Shown: positions 1 through 8,870 of the stretch, piece by piece
Layout of the letters: every line of letters starts with the position of its first letter
Position numbering within the stretch: position 1 is the stretch's first letter
From: Halomonas binhaiensis
GTDB taxonomy: Bacteria > Pseudomonadota > Gammaproteobacteria > Pseudomonadales > Halomonadaceae
Length of the DNA stretch: 64,000 bases
Direction of reading: 5' to 3'
Assembly: GCF_008329985.2 (NCBI RefSeq)
Contig: NZ_CP038437.2
Coordinates: 3,162,001-3,226,000, forward strand
The notes under the pieces: model-generated
Told to the model about the DNA's origin: nothing
What the model saw: only the letters and a program-made list of their open reading frames with translations
Databases searched by the model: none
Program-made: the position numbers and the translations under genes

Positions 1-2
1 CC

Positions 3-755
3 CTGGCTCCTATCGTGCTGGGCACCCACGGCAACACGCTGGTGCTTTCCAACCGTTATGCCGAAGGCATGGCACCGCCAGACCCAAACGACCCTGCACG
101 CAACGCCAGGGCCTTACGCGATCTGCTGTCCGATCGCTTGATCCACCATCGTGGCACACCGCCACGCCTGGCCATGGTCTACCCCTATTCCTGGCAGCAC
201 TTGCAGATACGAGCATGGCTGGAGCGAGGCGGCGTCGATCCGGATAGCGATGTAGAGCTGATTGCCCTGCCACCGGCACGTATGGTGGATGCCCTGCATG
301 AAGGCCAGATTGATGGCTTCTGCGTTGGAGAGCCCTGGGGCAGCCTGGCCGAGCACCATGGCATAGGGCGCATCGTGGCCAATGGAGCAGACCTGTTCCC
401 GGGGCACCCGGAAAAGGTGCTTGGCGTGACAGCTTCCTGGGCACGTCGTTACCCCGAGACCCTGAGCGCCCTGCTACGAGCCATACAGGCCGCTGCTGAC
501 TGGCTCGATAGTGGCGAAGATGCCCAGCAACAAACCTTGCAATGGTTGGCGCTGCCCCCCTATCTGGACCGTCACGTCAGTCATCTGGATAAATTGCCGC
601 TCGGTCAGGCACCAACCATGCAGTACTTGACTCGCCTGTCGCCCCACCCTGAGGCCTTTGCTGTCATGGCCGCGCACATGAGGCCATTGGCCGAGTCCCG
701 GGGCAACCGCCTGGACCCGGAGGTACTGGCACGCTGCTATCGGCCGCTCCTGTAG
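3..755 (+). CDS. Nitrate-binding NasS/NrtA-like protein (5' end outside window)
   Basis: The reading frame is open from the window's first bases, so only the C-terminal ~250 residues are seen. They read like the second lobe of a CmpA/NrtA/NasS-type periplasmic-binding fold: LVLSNRYAEG near the edge, then a domain with EPWGSLAEHHGIGR, a segment typical of NrtA-family nitrate binders. In many proteobacteria NasS is a cytoplasmic nitrate sensor that sequesters the antiterminator NasT; others are ABC transporter solute-binding proteins. The N-terminus, which would show or exclude a signal peptide, is missing. Lying directly upstream of a structured leader and the nitrite reductase genes favours the NasS role, but that is inference. 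The stop is TAG at 753-755. Confidence 0.7.
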   Translation: MAPIVLGTHGNTLVLSNRYAEGMAPPDPNDPARNARALRDLLSDRLIHHRGTPPRLAMVYPYSWQHLQIRAWLERGGVDPDSDVELIALPPARMVDALHEGQIDGFCVGEPWGSLAEHHGIGRIVANGADLFPGHPEKVLGVTASWARRYPETLSALLRAIQAAADWLDSGEDAQQQTLQWLALPPYLDRHVSHLDKLPLGQAPTMQYLTRLSPHPEAFAVMAAHMRPLAESRGNRLDPEVLARCYRPLL

Positions 756-1002
756 AGCATCGTTACAGCAACGTGCAACACCGTGGAACCATGCACCAAT
801 GATGTGCCGTTCTGGTGACACATGAACGGCACAGTGCATCGCTCCATGCAGCTACTACCGGGTATATAACTGTTTTATAAACAATAGATTCATATCTGGC
901 CCACATCTCGCTAGAAGAATCACATCAATAACCGGACATCGTTCCACTTGCGGTCAACGGCGATCGCTTCCCGAAGGCAGGATGACCCTGCATATATATA
1001 GA

Positions 1003-1049
1003 CAAAGACGTCTCTGTATTCCCGAAGAAGGGGATGCGAGACGTCTTTG
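1003..1049 (+). promoter_or_regulatory. Leader hairpin before the nitrite reductase operon (candidate antitermination site)
   Basis: The arms 1003-1014 (caaagacgtctc) and 1038-1049 are a perfect 12-bp inverted repeat. An inner stem (1018-1023 with 1030-1035) closes a six-base loop, GAAGAA. A smaller stem, GCAGG/CCTGC, lies just upstream around 978-992. The structure sits between the nitrate-binding gene and the operon's first start codon (1069). NasT-type ANTAR regulators are known to act on tandem hairpins with six-base loops in nas leaders. Here the loop begins with G, not the usual A, and no strong U-run follows the large stem, so the mechanism is uncertain. 756-1002 shows no gene. Confidence 0.5.
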
Positions 1050-1068
1050 CCGTTTCTGGAGGCTATCC

Positions 1069-2460
1069 ATGAACCACTTTCCTGTGCTGCACCAACACCT
1101 GGTTATCGTCGGCAACGGCATGGCAGCTCACCGACTGGTCGAAAGTCTGCGCAAACTGCCAGGCGCTCCTTCACGCATCACGGTAATCGGTGAAGAGCAC
1201 AGTGCCGCCTACAACCGCATCATGTTATCGCCCTGGCTGGCGGGTGAAATCGATCATGCAGGCCTTCTCCTGCCTAGTTCCGCAGCAGGTCAGCCAGAAG
1301 AGGTTCATGCAGCCCCCCATGTCGAGACCCGCCAGGGATTGCGTGCCACCACTATCGATCGTGCTGGCCACCAGCTGCATTGCGCCAATGGTGAAGTGAT
1401 CGATTACAACCACCTGGTGATCGCCACTGGCTCACGTTCCTTCATGCCTGAACTGGCAGGACTCAAGCTCAAGGGCGTTGGTGGTTTTCGTGATCTTCAA
1501 GATGCCGAGAACCTTGCCAGCAACACCAGAAAAGGCGGTGCTGCGGTGGTTATCGGCGGCGGCCTGCTCGGCCTGGAAGCCGCCGAAGGCCTGCGTAAGC
1601 GCGGTATGCAAGTCACTGTCCTGCAGCGCAGCGACCGCTTGATGAATCGCCAACTGGATACCACTGCCGCCAGGATGCTGACCCGGGAGCTCGAATCCCG
1701 CGGGCTGTACATCATCACCGCAGCGGATCCCACAGAAATCATCGGCAATGATCAGGGCCAGGTATGTGGTATCCGTCTAGCCGGGAGGACTGACGTCATC
1801 GCAGCGGACCAGGTGGTCATTGCCGCAGGTATCACTCCCAACATAGAGCTGGGACTTGATGCTGGTCTCGACTGCCAGCATGCCATTCTCGTCGATGAAT
1901 ACCTGGCCACTTCCGACCCTGATATCTCGGCCTTGGGTGAGTGCTGTCAGTTCCAGAACTCCACTTACGGTCTCGTCGATCCCATCTGGCGTCAGGTGGA
2001 CGTACTGGCCAAGCGTCTATGCGGTCAGCCTGGAGAGCCTTATCGCGACCAGGACAGCGCCACCAAGCTCAAGATTTCCGGCATATCGCTGTACGCCTTC
2101 GGTCCTACTGATGCGGCACCGCACCACGAAGTGCTCAGCTACCACGATCCCGAGCAAGGGGAGTATCGCCGTCTGCTGCTGCATGCCGGACGCCTGGAAG
2201 GCGCCGTGCTGTACGGAGATACCCGCATGGGCCCCTGGCTGTTCCAGCTTGCCCAAGATGCCACTCACCTTGACGGCGTACGCCAGTCATTACTGCTGGG
2301 ACAGGCAGATACCGAAGCTCTGCTCACCGAACGACTGACACAGCACCAGATCCGCGAGTCCCATGGTGAATTCGCAGGTCCCGCTCACGCTGACTCCAAG
2401 AACTCTGACTCCAAGAACTCTGACTCCAAGAACAACGCCGCCGCTCAGGAGGCTGCATGA
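1069..2460 (+). CDS. NAD(P)H/FAD-dependent oxidoreductase of the nitrate/nitrite assimilation operon (NasC-like)
   Basis: 463 residues of the FAD/NAD pyridine nucleotide-disulfide oxidoreductase fold. An N-terminal Rossmann motif (VIVGNGMAAHRL), a second one for NAD (VVIGGGLLGLEAAEGL, about residue 155) and the FAD-binding GECCQF segment are visible. It resembles the flavoprotein half of NirB but lacks the BFD-type Cys cluster and the siroheme domains. Probable role: electron-transfer subunit feeding an assimilatory nitrate reductase, as NasC does in Klebsiella. The reading frame also runs upstream to 982, but that would cross the leader hairpin; ATG 1069 follows TGGAGG (1057-1062) at good spacing. 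It ends in a DSKNS repeat tail and overlaps nirB by 4 bp (ATGA), so translation is coupled. Symbol withheld because similar reductases have other partners. Confidence 0.8.
   Translation: MNHFPVLHQHLVIVGNGMAAHRLVESLRKLPGAPSRITVIGEEHSAAYNRIMLSPWLAGEIDHAGLLLPSSAAGQPEEVHAAPHVETRQGLRATTIDRAGHQLHCANGEVIDYNHLVIATGSRSFMPELAGLKLKGVGGFRDLQDAENLASNTRKGGAAVVIGGGLLGLEAAEGLRKRGMQVTVLQRSDRLMNRQLDTTAARMLTRELESRGLYIITAADPTEIIGNDQGQVCGIRLAGRTDVIAADQVVIAAGITPNIELGLDAGLDCQHAILVDEYLATSDPDISALGECCQFQNSTYGLVDPIWRQVDVLAKRLCGQPGEPYRDQDSATKLKISGISLYAFGPTDAAPHHEVLSYHDPEQGEYRRLLLHAGRLEGAVLYGDTRMGPWLFQLAQDATHLDGVRQSLLLGQADTEALLTERLTQHQIRESHGEFAGPAHADSKNSDSKNSDSKNNAAAQEAA
2392..2433 (+). repeat. 15-bp in-frame tandem repeat encoding DSKNS
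   Basis: Nearly three copies of gactccaagaactct occupy 2392-2433 and encode DSKNSDSKNSDSKN at the extreme C-terminus of the FAD reductase. The copies are identical, which points to recent expansion. The repeat lies outside the catalytic fold. Confidence 0.9.
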
Positions 2461-5006
2461 CCATGACAACACTCCCCTCTTCACCCGCTCGCCCCACTTT
2501 GATCGTGGTGGGAAACGGTATGGTCGGTCATCACTTGATCGAGCAATTGGTCGAGCGCAATCTTCATTGCGACTACCGCATCGTGGTATTCGGTGAAGAG
2601 CGCCATCTGGCCTATGACCGGGTACATTTGTCCGAGTACTTCAGCGGCCGCGATGCCGAATCCCTGGCCCTTTCCACCACGGAATATTACGCAGAGCACT
2701 CCATTGAGCTGCACCTGCACGAACAGGTTACGGGCATTGATCGCGCAAAGCGTGAAGTACTCACCCCTCAAGCCCGCTACAGCTTCGATCGTCTGGTTCT
2801 AGCAACAGGCTCCTACCCCTTCGTACCACCGATTCCCGGCAACGACCACGATGGCTGCCTGGTCTATCGCACCCTGGAAGACCTCGATGCGATCCGCGAT
2901 GCTGCTCAGGCCGCATCGACGGGTGTCGTGGTGGGAGGAGGCCTGCTGGGCCTCGAGGCCGCCAACGCTCTGCGTGGCCTTGATCTCGATACAGCAGTGG
3001 TCGAATTCGCTCCGCGTCTGATGCCCATGCAAGTCGATGCTCAAGGTGGAGAGCTGCTGCGCGAAAAGATCGAGACCCTGGGGGTACAGGTGCTCACTGA
3101 ACGCGCGACCCAGCGCATCGAACCAGGGGAGTCGAGCCGACTGCGCATGGTATTCCAGGATGACAAAGTCCTGGAGACCGACCTTATCGTCTTTTCTGCC
3201 GGAATCCGGCCCCGTGACGAACTGGCCCGCGACTGCGGCCTGGAAATCGGCGAACGCGGTGGCGTCGTCATCGACGATTGCTGCCTGACCAGTGATCCAG
3301 CCATTCTGGCCGTAGGCGAAGTGGCGCTGTGGAACAACAGTATCTTCGGACTCGTCGCACCTGGCTATCAGATGGCCAAGGTCGCCGCCGACACCCTGAG
3401 CCTGTCTGAGGTCGAGCAACCCAGCACCTTTACCGGCGCCGACATGAGCACCAAGCTCAAGCTGCTCGGTGTCGATGTGGGTGCCATCGGCGATGCACAT
3501 GGAGACCGCTCTCCGGGAGCCAAGCAATATCGTTACTTTGACCAGATCGAACAGGCCTATCGCAAGCTGGTGGTCACCAGTGATGGCAAGAAACTGCTGG
3601 GAGCCATGCTGGTAGGAGACAATGCTGCCTATGACACCCTGATGCAGTATTACGCCAACGGCATGGAACTGCCCAAGGATCCCGCCTCACTGATTCTGCC
3701 GAATACGGAAGGTGCCCCGGCTCTGGGCCCCGATGCCCTGCCAGAAACAGCCACCATCTGCTCATGTCACAATGTCACCAAAGGCGCAATCAGTGCAGCC
3801 ATTGATGCAGGCTGCAGCGATCTCGGCGCCATCAAGGGACAAACCAAGGCCAGCACTGGTTGTGGTGGCTGCACCGCATTGCTCAAGAGCGTCTTCGACC
3901 ATGAGCTGGCATCCCGCGGCATGGAAGTCGATCATTCCCTCTGCGAGCACTTCACCCATACCCGTCAGGCACTTTATGACATCGTTCGCGTGGAAGAGAT
4001 AAAGACATTCAGTGAGCTGATGGCCAAGCATGGCCAGCAGCTCGACGATGGCTCTCCCTGCCTGGGCTGTGATATCTGCAAGCCAGCAGTGGCTTCGATC
4101 CTGGCATCCTGTTTCAACGAACCGATTACCAATGCGGCCCATATCCCGCTACAGGATACCAATGACACCTTCATGGCCAACATGCAGAAGAATGGTACCT
4201 ACTCTGTAGTGCCTCGTATTCCCGGCGGTGAAATCACCCCGGACAAGCTGATCGTGCTGGGCGAGGTAGGCAAGAAGTACAACCTCTACACCAAGATTAC
4301 CGGAGGTCAGCGCATCGACCTGTTCGGCGCCCGTCTGGAAGATCTGCCAGCTATCTGGGGTGAGCTGATCGACGCCGGTTTCGAAACAGGACACGCCTAC
4401 GGCAAGTCTACCCGGACAGTGAAATCCTGCGTCGGCAGCACCTGGTGCCGCTACGGTGTACAAGACAGCGTCGGGATGGCAATCAGGCTCGAGCACCGCT
4501 ACAAGGGCCTGCGCTCTCCCCACAAGCTCAAGTTTGCTGTATCAGGTTGTACCCGAGAATGCGCCGAAGCCCAGAGCAAGGACATTGGCGTCATTGCCAC
4601 CGAGAACGGCTGGAACCTGTATATATGCGGCAACGGCGGCATGCGACCACGCCACGCCGAACTTTTCGCCACCGACCTGGATGACGAGACGCTGATCCGC
4701 ACCATCGACCGGGTACTGATGTTCTATATCCGCACCGCCGATCGGCTCCAACGCACTTCGGTATGGCGCGAGAACCTCGAGGGTGGGCTCGACTATCTCA
4801 AGGACGTCATCCTCAGCGACAGCCTGGGGCTGGGTGAAGCGCTTGAGCGTCAGATGCAGGCCATCGTTGACACCTACGAATGCGAGTGGGCCAACGCCAT
4901 CAGTGACCCGGAAAAGCTCAAGCGCTTCCGCACCTTCGTCAATGACCAGCGCCCGGATCCAGACATCATCGTGACAGAAGAACGTGGCCAGTTACGCCCG
5001 GCCTGA
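2457..5006 (+). CDS. nirB: Assimilatory nitrite reductase [NAD(P)H], large subunit
   Basis: 849 residues, normal for NirB. It reduces nitrite to ammonium in the cytoplasm with six electrons from NAD(P)H. Domains in order: FAD/NAD reductase with VVGNGMVGHHLIEQL near residue 16 and VVVGGGLLGLEAANAL near 158; BFD-like [2Fe-2S] modules beginning with CSCHNVTKG near 436 and with TGCGGCTALL and CLGCDICKP following; then the ferredoxin-like and [4Fe-4S]/siroheme domains. The siroheme-cluster cysteines appear as C658/C664 (C-x5-C) and C698/C702 (C-x3-C). ATG 2457 overlaps the upstream stop; an ATG at 2463 is an alternative. Second gene of the operon, with nirD 37 bp downstream. Confidence 0.96.
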   Translation: MTMTTLPSSPARPTLIVVGNGMVGHHLIEQLVERNLHCDYRIVVFGEERHLAYDRVHLSEYFSGRDAESLALSTTEYYAEHSIELHLHEQVTGIDRAKREVLTPQARYSFDRLVLATGSYPFVPPIPGNDHDGCLVYRTLEDLDAIRDAAQAASTGVVVGGGLLGLEAANALRGLDLDTAVVEFAPRLMPMQVDAQGGELLREKIETLGVQVLTERATQRIEPGESSRLRMVFQDDKVLETDLIVFSAGIRPRDELARDCGLEIGERGGVVIDDCCLTSDPAILAVGEVALWNNSIFGLVAPGYQMAKVAADTLSLSEVEQPSTFTGADMSTKLKLLGVDVGAIGDAHGDRSPGAKQYRYFDQIEQAYRKLVVTSDGKKLLGAMLVGDNAAYDTLMQYYANGMELPKDPASLILPNTEGAPALGPDALPETATICSCHNVTKGAISAAIDAGCSDLGAIKGQTKASTGCGGCTALLKSVFDHELASRGMEVDHSLCEHFTHTRQALYDIVRVEEIKTFSELMAKHGQQLDDGSPCLGCDICKPAVASILASCFNEPITNAAHIPLQDTNDTFMANMQKNGTYSVVPRIPGGEITPDKLIVLGEVGKKYNLYTKITGGQRIDLFGARLEDLPAIWGELIDAGFETGHAYGKSTRTVKSCVGSTWCRYGVQDSVGMAIRLEHRYKGLRSPHKLKFAVSGCTRECAEAQSKDIGVIATENGWNLYICGNGGMRPRHAELFATDLDDETLIRTIDRVLMFYIRTADRLQRTSVWRENLEGGLDYLKDVILSDSLGLGEALERQMQAIVDTYECEWANAISDPEKLKRFRTFVNDQRPDPDIIVTEERGQLRPA

Positions 5007-5043
5007 CATCCGACATGCCCCATCGACTCGAGGAAACTTACTC

Positions 5044-5421
5044 ATGAACTCACCCACTGCAGCCATGGCAACGTCTTCCGCTTCCTGCTGGCACCTTCTG
5101 TGTGAACGTCATGACCTGATCCCCTTTTCCGGTGTTGCTGCATGGCTGGAGACCAGTGAAGGGCCGGCTCAAGTAGCCATCTTCTATCTACCTGGACGAA
5201 AACAGGAGCTCTATGCCATTGACAACCACGACCCGTTATCCGGTGCCAATGTCATGGCCCGAGGCATCATCGGAGACCTTGACGGCCAGCCGGTGATAGC
5301 TTCTCCGCTATACAAGCAGCATTATCGTCTGGAAGACGGGCAATGTCTGGAAGAAGTCGCCATCAAGGTGCGTACCTGGAATGTCGCTTTTGATGGCGGC
5401 AGCGTGTTGATTTACAAATGA
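5044..5421 (+). CDS. nirD: Nitrite reductase small subunit (NirD, Rieske-like fold)
   Basis: About 125 residues in a Rieske-like beta fold: WHLLCERHDLIPFSGVAAWL, then FYLPGRKQELYAIDNHDP and a final WNVAFDGGSVLIYK. As in other NirD proteins the Cys-His ligands of a true Rieske centre are absent, so it should serve structure or assembly of NirB and not carry a cluster. The frame extends upstream to 4984 inside nirB, but ATG 5044 follows GAGGAAA (5031-5037) and gives the usual length. No nitrate reductase gene (nasA) follows, although nirBD-nasA is a common order. Confidence 0.92.
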   Translation: MNSPTAAMATSSASCWHLLCERHDLIPFSGVAAWLETSEGPAQVAIFYLPGRKQELYAIDNHDPLSGANVMARGIIGDLDGQPVIASPLYKQHYRLEDGQCLEEVAIKVRTWNVAFDGGSVLIYK

Positions 5422-5454
5422 TTCTTACAAAAATCTACAATAAAAAACCTTGCC

Positions 5455-5475
5455 GACGCTCCGCTCTGGAGCGTC
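5455..5475. terminator. Hairpin after nirD, within a 374-bp gene-free stretch
   Basis: The arms gacgctcc/ggagcgtc (5455-5462 and 5468-5475) form a perfect 8-bp stem with a 5-base loop. An A-tract lies on its left (about 5442-5447), so it would look more terminator-like if read on the minus strand; no U-run follows on the plus strand. The rest of 5422-5795 holds no convincing gene and should contain the promoter of the PhoH-family gene. Confidence 0.4.
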
Positions 5476-5795
5476 AGGCTCAAGTTCTGCTCTGCCCTTT
5501 TCCTCAGCGATTGCTTTTTTAAGAAATTTGCATTTCGCCCTTGCAGCATTTCTGTCATGGTCCATGATTAAGGGGAGTTTGCTTGAAAGGGAAATGCACC
5601 CTGGGAGCAAATCAAGGTCCAAAGGATATACCCCGACAGATTTCCCAGCGAAGAAGGAGGTTCTGGTCCCCAGCAATCATTGCACGACGGCCCTGTCACA
5701 CAACTGGCTGTCACATGACTGACACAGTGCGCTGACAGTGTCGACATCGAGACGTCATGTTGACGTCCAAGGTGACAATCAGGAGAGCTGTGCCG

Positions 5796-7199
5796 ATGGT
5801 ACGCATCGACAAGAAGGCCACCCGACTGTACGTGCTGGACACCAATGTCCTGATCCACGACCCAGCCGCCCTCTACCAGTTCGACGAGCATGAGGTAGTC
5901 ATCCCCATGACCGTGCTGGAAGAGCTCGACAAACACAAGAATGGTATCCGAGAAATTGCTCGTACCGCCCGGCAAGTCAGCCGGACCCTCTCGGACCTTA
6001 CCGCCAATGTAGACTTCGACCAGATCCACCAGGGAATTCCCATCGAACGTGCCGCAGGTTCTAACGGCTGCCTGCGCTTGCTGTGTTACAGCGACCTCAC
6101 ACTTCCAGATAACATGGACGACAGTCCTGACAATCGCCTGCTGGCAGAAACCTGCCGCCTGCGCGATGAACGCCCTGACGCCTCTGTCATCTTGGTCACC
6201 AAGGACATCAATCTCCGGGTCAAGGCTTCCGCCTTGGGCGTACCGGTGGAAGATTACCTGACTGACCGTGCTTTCGATGACACGGATGTCATGGCTGAAG
6301 GTGTCAAGATCTACCCGGATGCTGGACATGATCTGTGGGAAACTCTGGCCATGGAGGTCAAGGTCGAACGCGATCATCACAAGGTGATCTATCACCTCAA
6401 TGGTGAGATCCCCCCCGAGTGGTACCTTGGCATGCTGGTGTCCGACAACGCCCATGAAGCCAGCTTCGAGGCCATTGTCCGGGAAAGCGCCCCCCATCAA
6501 GCCACCCTGGAGCTACTGACCAATTACCGCCACGGCGCCAGTGTATGGGGCGTGCATGCCCACGACAGTCGCCAGAACTTCGCCCTCAACCTGTTGATGG
6601 ACGATGACATCGACCTGGTCACCATTGCAGGTAGTGCCGGTACCGGCAAGACCTTCATGACCTTGGCTGCAGCCTTTCAGCAGACACTGGACAGCAAACG
6701 CTTCGAACGTATTGTCTTCACCCGAGCGCCAATCTCCATGAGCGAAGACATCGGCTTTCTACCAGGCACAGAAGAGGAGAAAATGTCACCCTGGATGGGC
6801 GCCTTCCACGACAACATGGACAACCTGTTGCGCGACGAGCACGACGGCAGCTCCACCTGGAACCAGGATGCCACTCGTCAGTTGCTCGGATCCCGGGTGC
6901 AGATCCGTGCTCCAGGGTTCATGCGTGGCCGGACCCTGAATGATACTTTCCTGATCATCGACGAGGCCCAGAACTTCACACCCAAGCAGCTCAAGAGCCT
7001 GGTGACCCGTGCCGGACGCAATACCAAGATTGTGTGTCTTGGCAATGTCGGCCAGATAGACACCCCCTACCTCACGGCCAACACCTGCGGCATGGCCGCT
7101 GTCGTCCAGAACTTCAAGAACTGGCCTCATGCGGGGCATGTCACCTTGCAAAGCGTCGAGCGCTCACGCTTGGCCCTGGCTGGAGAGGAACTCCTGTAG
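5796..7199 (+). CDS. PhoH-family ATPase with N-terminal PIN domain (PhoH2/YlaK type)
   Basis: 467 residues. An N-terminal PIN-like nuclease domain begins with YVLDTNVLIHDP (acidic D15) and has further conserved acids (VILVTKDINLR). The C-terminal PhoH helicase-type ATPase carries a Walker A GSAGTGKT at about 279-286 and a Walker B LIIDEAQNF. PIN-PhoH fusions have been reported to unwind and cleave RNA, and are often linked to toxin-antitoxin-like RNA control. Start choice: AGGAG at 5781-5785 serves ATG 5796 (GTG 5790 possible); the upstream ATG 5757 lacks a ribosome site. It appears monocistronic, closed by the strong hairpin at 7217-7253. Confidence 0.92.
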   Translation: MVRIDKKATRLYVLDTNVLIHDPAALYQFDEHEVVIPMTVLEELDKHKNGIREIARTARQVSRTLSDLTANVDFDQIHQGIPIERAAGSNGCLRLLCYSDLTLPDNMDDSPDNRLLAETCRLRDERPDASVILVTKDINLRVKASALGVPVEDYLTDRAFDDTDVMAEGVKIYPDAGHDLWETLAMEVKVERDHHKVIYHLNGEIPPEWYLGMLVSDNAHEASFEAIVRESAPHQATLELLTNYRHGASVWGVHAHDSRQNFALNLLMDDDIDLVTIAGSAGTGKTFMTLAAAFQQTLDSKRFERIVFTRAPISMSEDIGFLPGTEEEKMSPWMGAFHDNMDNLLRDEHDGSSTWNQDATRQLLGSRVQIRAPGFMRGRTLNDTFLIIDEAQNFTPKQLKSLVTRAGRNTKIVCLGNVGQIDTPYLTANTCGMAAVVQNFKNWPHAGHVTLQSVERSRLALAGEELL

Positions 7200-7216
7200 T
7201 CTCCCTTCCTCCAAAT

Positions 7217-7253
7217 ACTACTTCCCCCGGACCTCGGGCCCGGGGGAAGTAGT
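7217..7253 (+). terminator. Strong hairpin downstream of the PhoH-family gene
   Basis: Perfect 14-bp arms (actacttcccccgg at 7217-7230 and its complement at 7240-7253) with a 9-base loop. No U-tract follows. It lies between convergent genes (PhoH plus, beta-propeller minus), so it may insulate both. Confidence 0.65.
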
Positions 7254-7327
7254 GAGAGCGAATGCCTTGTTGCCTCTTTTCAACTTTATAGAGCACTCAG
7301 TACGCCCTCATGAAGAGAGCTAACATG

Positions 7328-8644
7328 TTACTCTTGGTCACCACCTTCATACGGAATCGTCACTATTCCATATGAATGGACATAAGCACCACCTCCATAA
7401 CCATTGACCAAGCTCAGCGAGCCATCCTCATGGTTAATCTTGAACACCCATGTTACTCCAGTGTTTCCGCTTATGGTGTTGACATAGTTCCCATCAGCAC
7501 TTAAATCCATATCCAGGAAGTATTCATCATATCCGCTATCCTGGTATGCAATTTCTTCTAATAGACTGATACTTCCATCTTCATTGACTTCATATGTGGA
7601 AATACTGGATGTCAGCGGGTTCGTCGTCCATGCATACTTCCCATTTTCAGATGCCGTCACCCAACATACAGCCTGCTGACCATCCCAATAGCTTGTTCCA
7701 GCGATGACATCTGGAGAAATAATCGACAGCTTGCCATCCTTGTCAATATTATACGAAGTCACTGATCCGGCTTGTCCTTCGAATAACCTCAAGAATGGAT
7801 ATTCCTTCTTATGCTCTTCCGATGAGTTATAGAAATTATGATCACTATCTATGAACCGAGTTTCTGTCACCAGCAAGGTATTGTTTCCACCCTGTCCCTC
7901 GATGATTTTCGTACCGATGGGTAGCGCGAAGAACCTGTCGGGAGAAGCCAACGGAGAGTCTATGCTGGAAACGGGCTCATCGGAAAGCAGGCCATCATCA
8001 TTGACTGCGTATGAATGTATAACACCTGTGGTAATTTCAACTACAAGGAGAGATTTACCATCAGGGGTAAATTCCACACTTGCAGGTCGACCTGTCAACT
8101 TTCTGAGCGAGTCAGGAATGGGAGTCAGATGGCCTTTATCGTCTATTCTATATCCTTTGATATTGCCTTCACTGGGGTCTTCTACTTTCTTACCCATACT
8201 AACGACATAAACAAGGTCTTCATATGAGTCAATCCCATTAGGCTTGATATCTCCAGCCTCGACAACATTAACCAGTTCCAAGGATAAATCATCCTTCACT
8301 CGCAAGGACGAGACAGTTCCGTTGCCCGCATTTGCAATCAAGACATTCTTTCCGTCCCATGACCTCCACAACCCGTATGCGGCAGCCAATGGGTCTATAC
8401 CATCGGAAAATGTATGTCCAGATGTTGGATCATATGGCAAATCAAAAAGCTCAACAAATCCTGTACCTTTCCCTCCAGTTTTATACTCCCCTACTTTTGA
8501 CAATGTCCCATCGGAATACTGCTTATACCCAATTATAGAGTTTTCTTCAGCATTATTTGTGGCCACATATACGCCACCAGTCAGCTCTTTTGCCATCACA
8601 TTAAATGACGATAGCACCAAAGCACATGCCAGTAATTTGTTCAT
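7328..8644 (-). CDS. Exported beta-propeller protein (lactonase/YncE-like fold), function unknown
   Basis: 438 residues. The N-terminus MNKLLACALVLSSFNVMA is a clear signal peptide, so the product is exported. The mature part is a series of blade-like repeats: GGVYVATNNAEENSIIGYKQ, then GKNVLIANAGNGTVSSLRV, FTPDGKSLLVVEI and LSADGNYVNTISG. This resembles 6-phosphogluconolactonase-like or YVTN-type propellers, but substrate and reaction cannot be inferred. The frame opens at 8725, but ATG 8644 follows GAGGGG and starts the signal peptide. Base composition is clearly more AT-rich than in neighbours, and codon use (many ATA, TCA, AAT) fits acquired DNA. It is a single gene with its own 226-bp upstream gap. 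Confidence 0.7.
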   Translation of the reverse strand: MNKLLACALVLSSFNVMAKELTGGVYVATNNAEENSIIGYKQYSDGTLSKVGEYKTGGKGTGFVELFDLPYDPTSGHTFSDGIDPLAAAYGLWRSWDGKNVLIANAGNGTVSSLRVKDDLSLELVNVVEAGDIKPNGIDSYEDLVYVVSMGKKVEDPSEGNIKGYRIDDKGHLTPIPDSLRKLTGRPASVEFTPDGKSLLVVEITTGVIHSYAVNDDGLLSDEPVSSIDSPLASPDRFFALPIGTKIIEGQGGNNTLLVTETRFIDSDHNFYNSSEEHKKEYPFLRLFEGQAGSVTSYNIDKDGKLSIISPDVIAGTSYWDGQQAVCWVTASENGKYAWTTNPLTSSISTYEVNEDGSISLLEEIAYQDSGYDEYFLDMDLSADGNYVNTISGNTGVTWVFKINHEDGSLSLVNGYGGGAYVHSYGIVTIPYEGGDQE

Positions 8645-8870
8645 AGGCCCCTCATTGCTTTTATACATAAAACATAAACAAACAATATGATACATATTGC
8701 AACATTTATCATATGTGTCATACAAAGCAATAGCCAGGCAGGAGCTTTAGGCCGTGCCAATTCGGCACAATCAGGAGAGCCCAACGCATGAGATATCGCG
8801 AAAAAAAATAGCCCGAAGCAGGCATTCTTTTCATGAAAAATATCCCGAAATAGCAATGGGATAATAAAAA

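Noticed and set aside
982..1068. N-terminal extension of the FAD reductase to the ATG at 982
   Set aside because: It would be translated across the leader hairpin and has no family match; ATG 1069 has a strong ribosome site.
2799..3527. Minus-strand open frame of 242 codons in nirB
   Set aside because: Antisense to the conserved FAD domain of NirB; no supporting ribosome site or motif.
5568..6500. Minus-strand open frame of 310 codons over the PhoH gene and its upstream region
   Set aside because: Mostly antisense to the PIN domain coding region; no recognisable protein.
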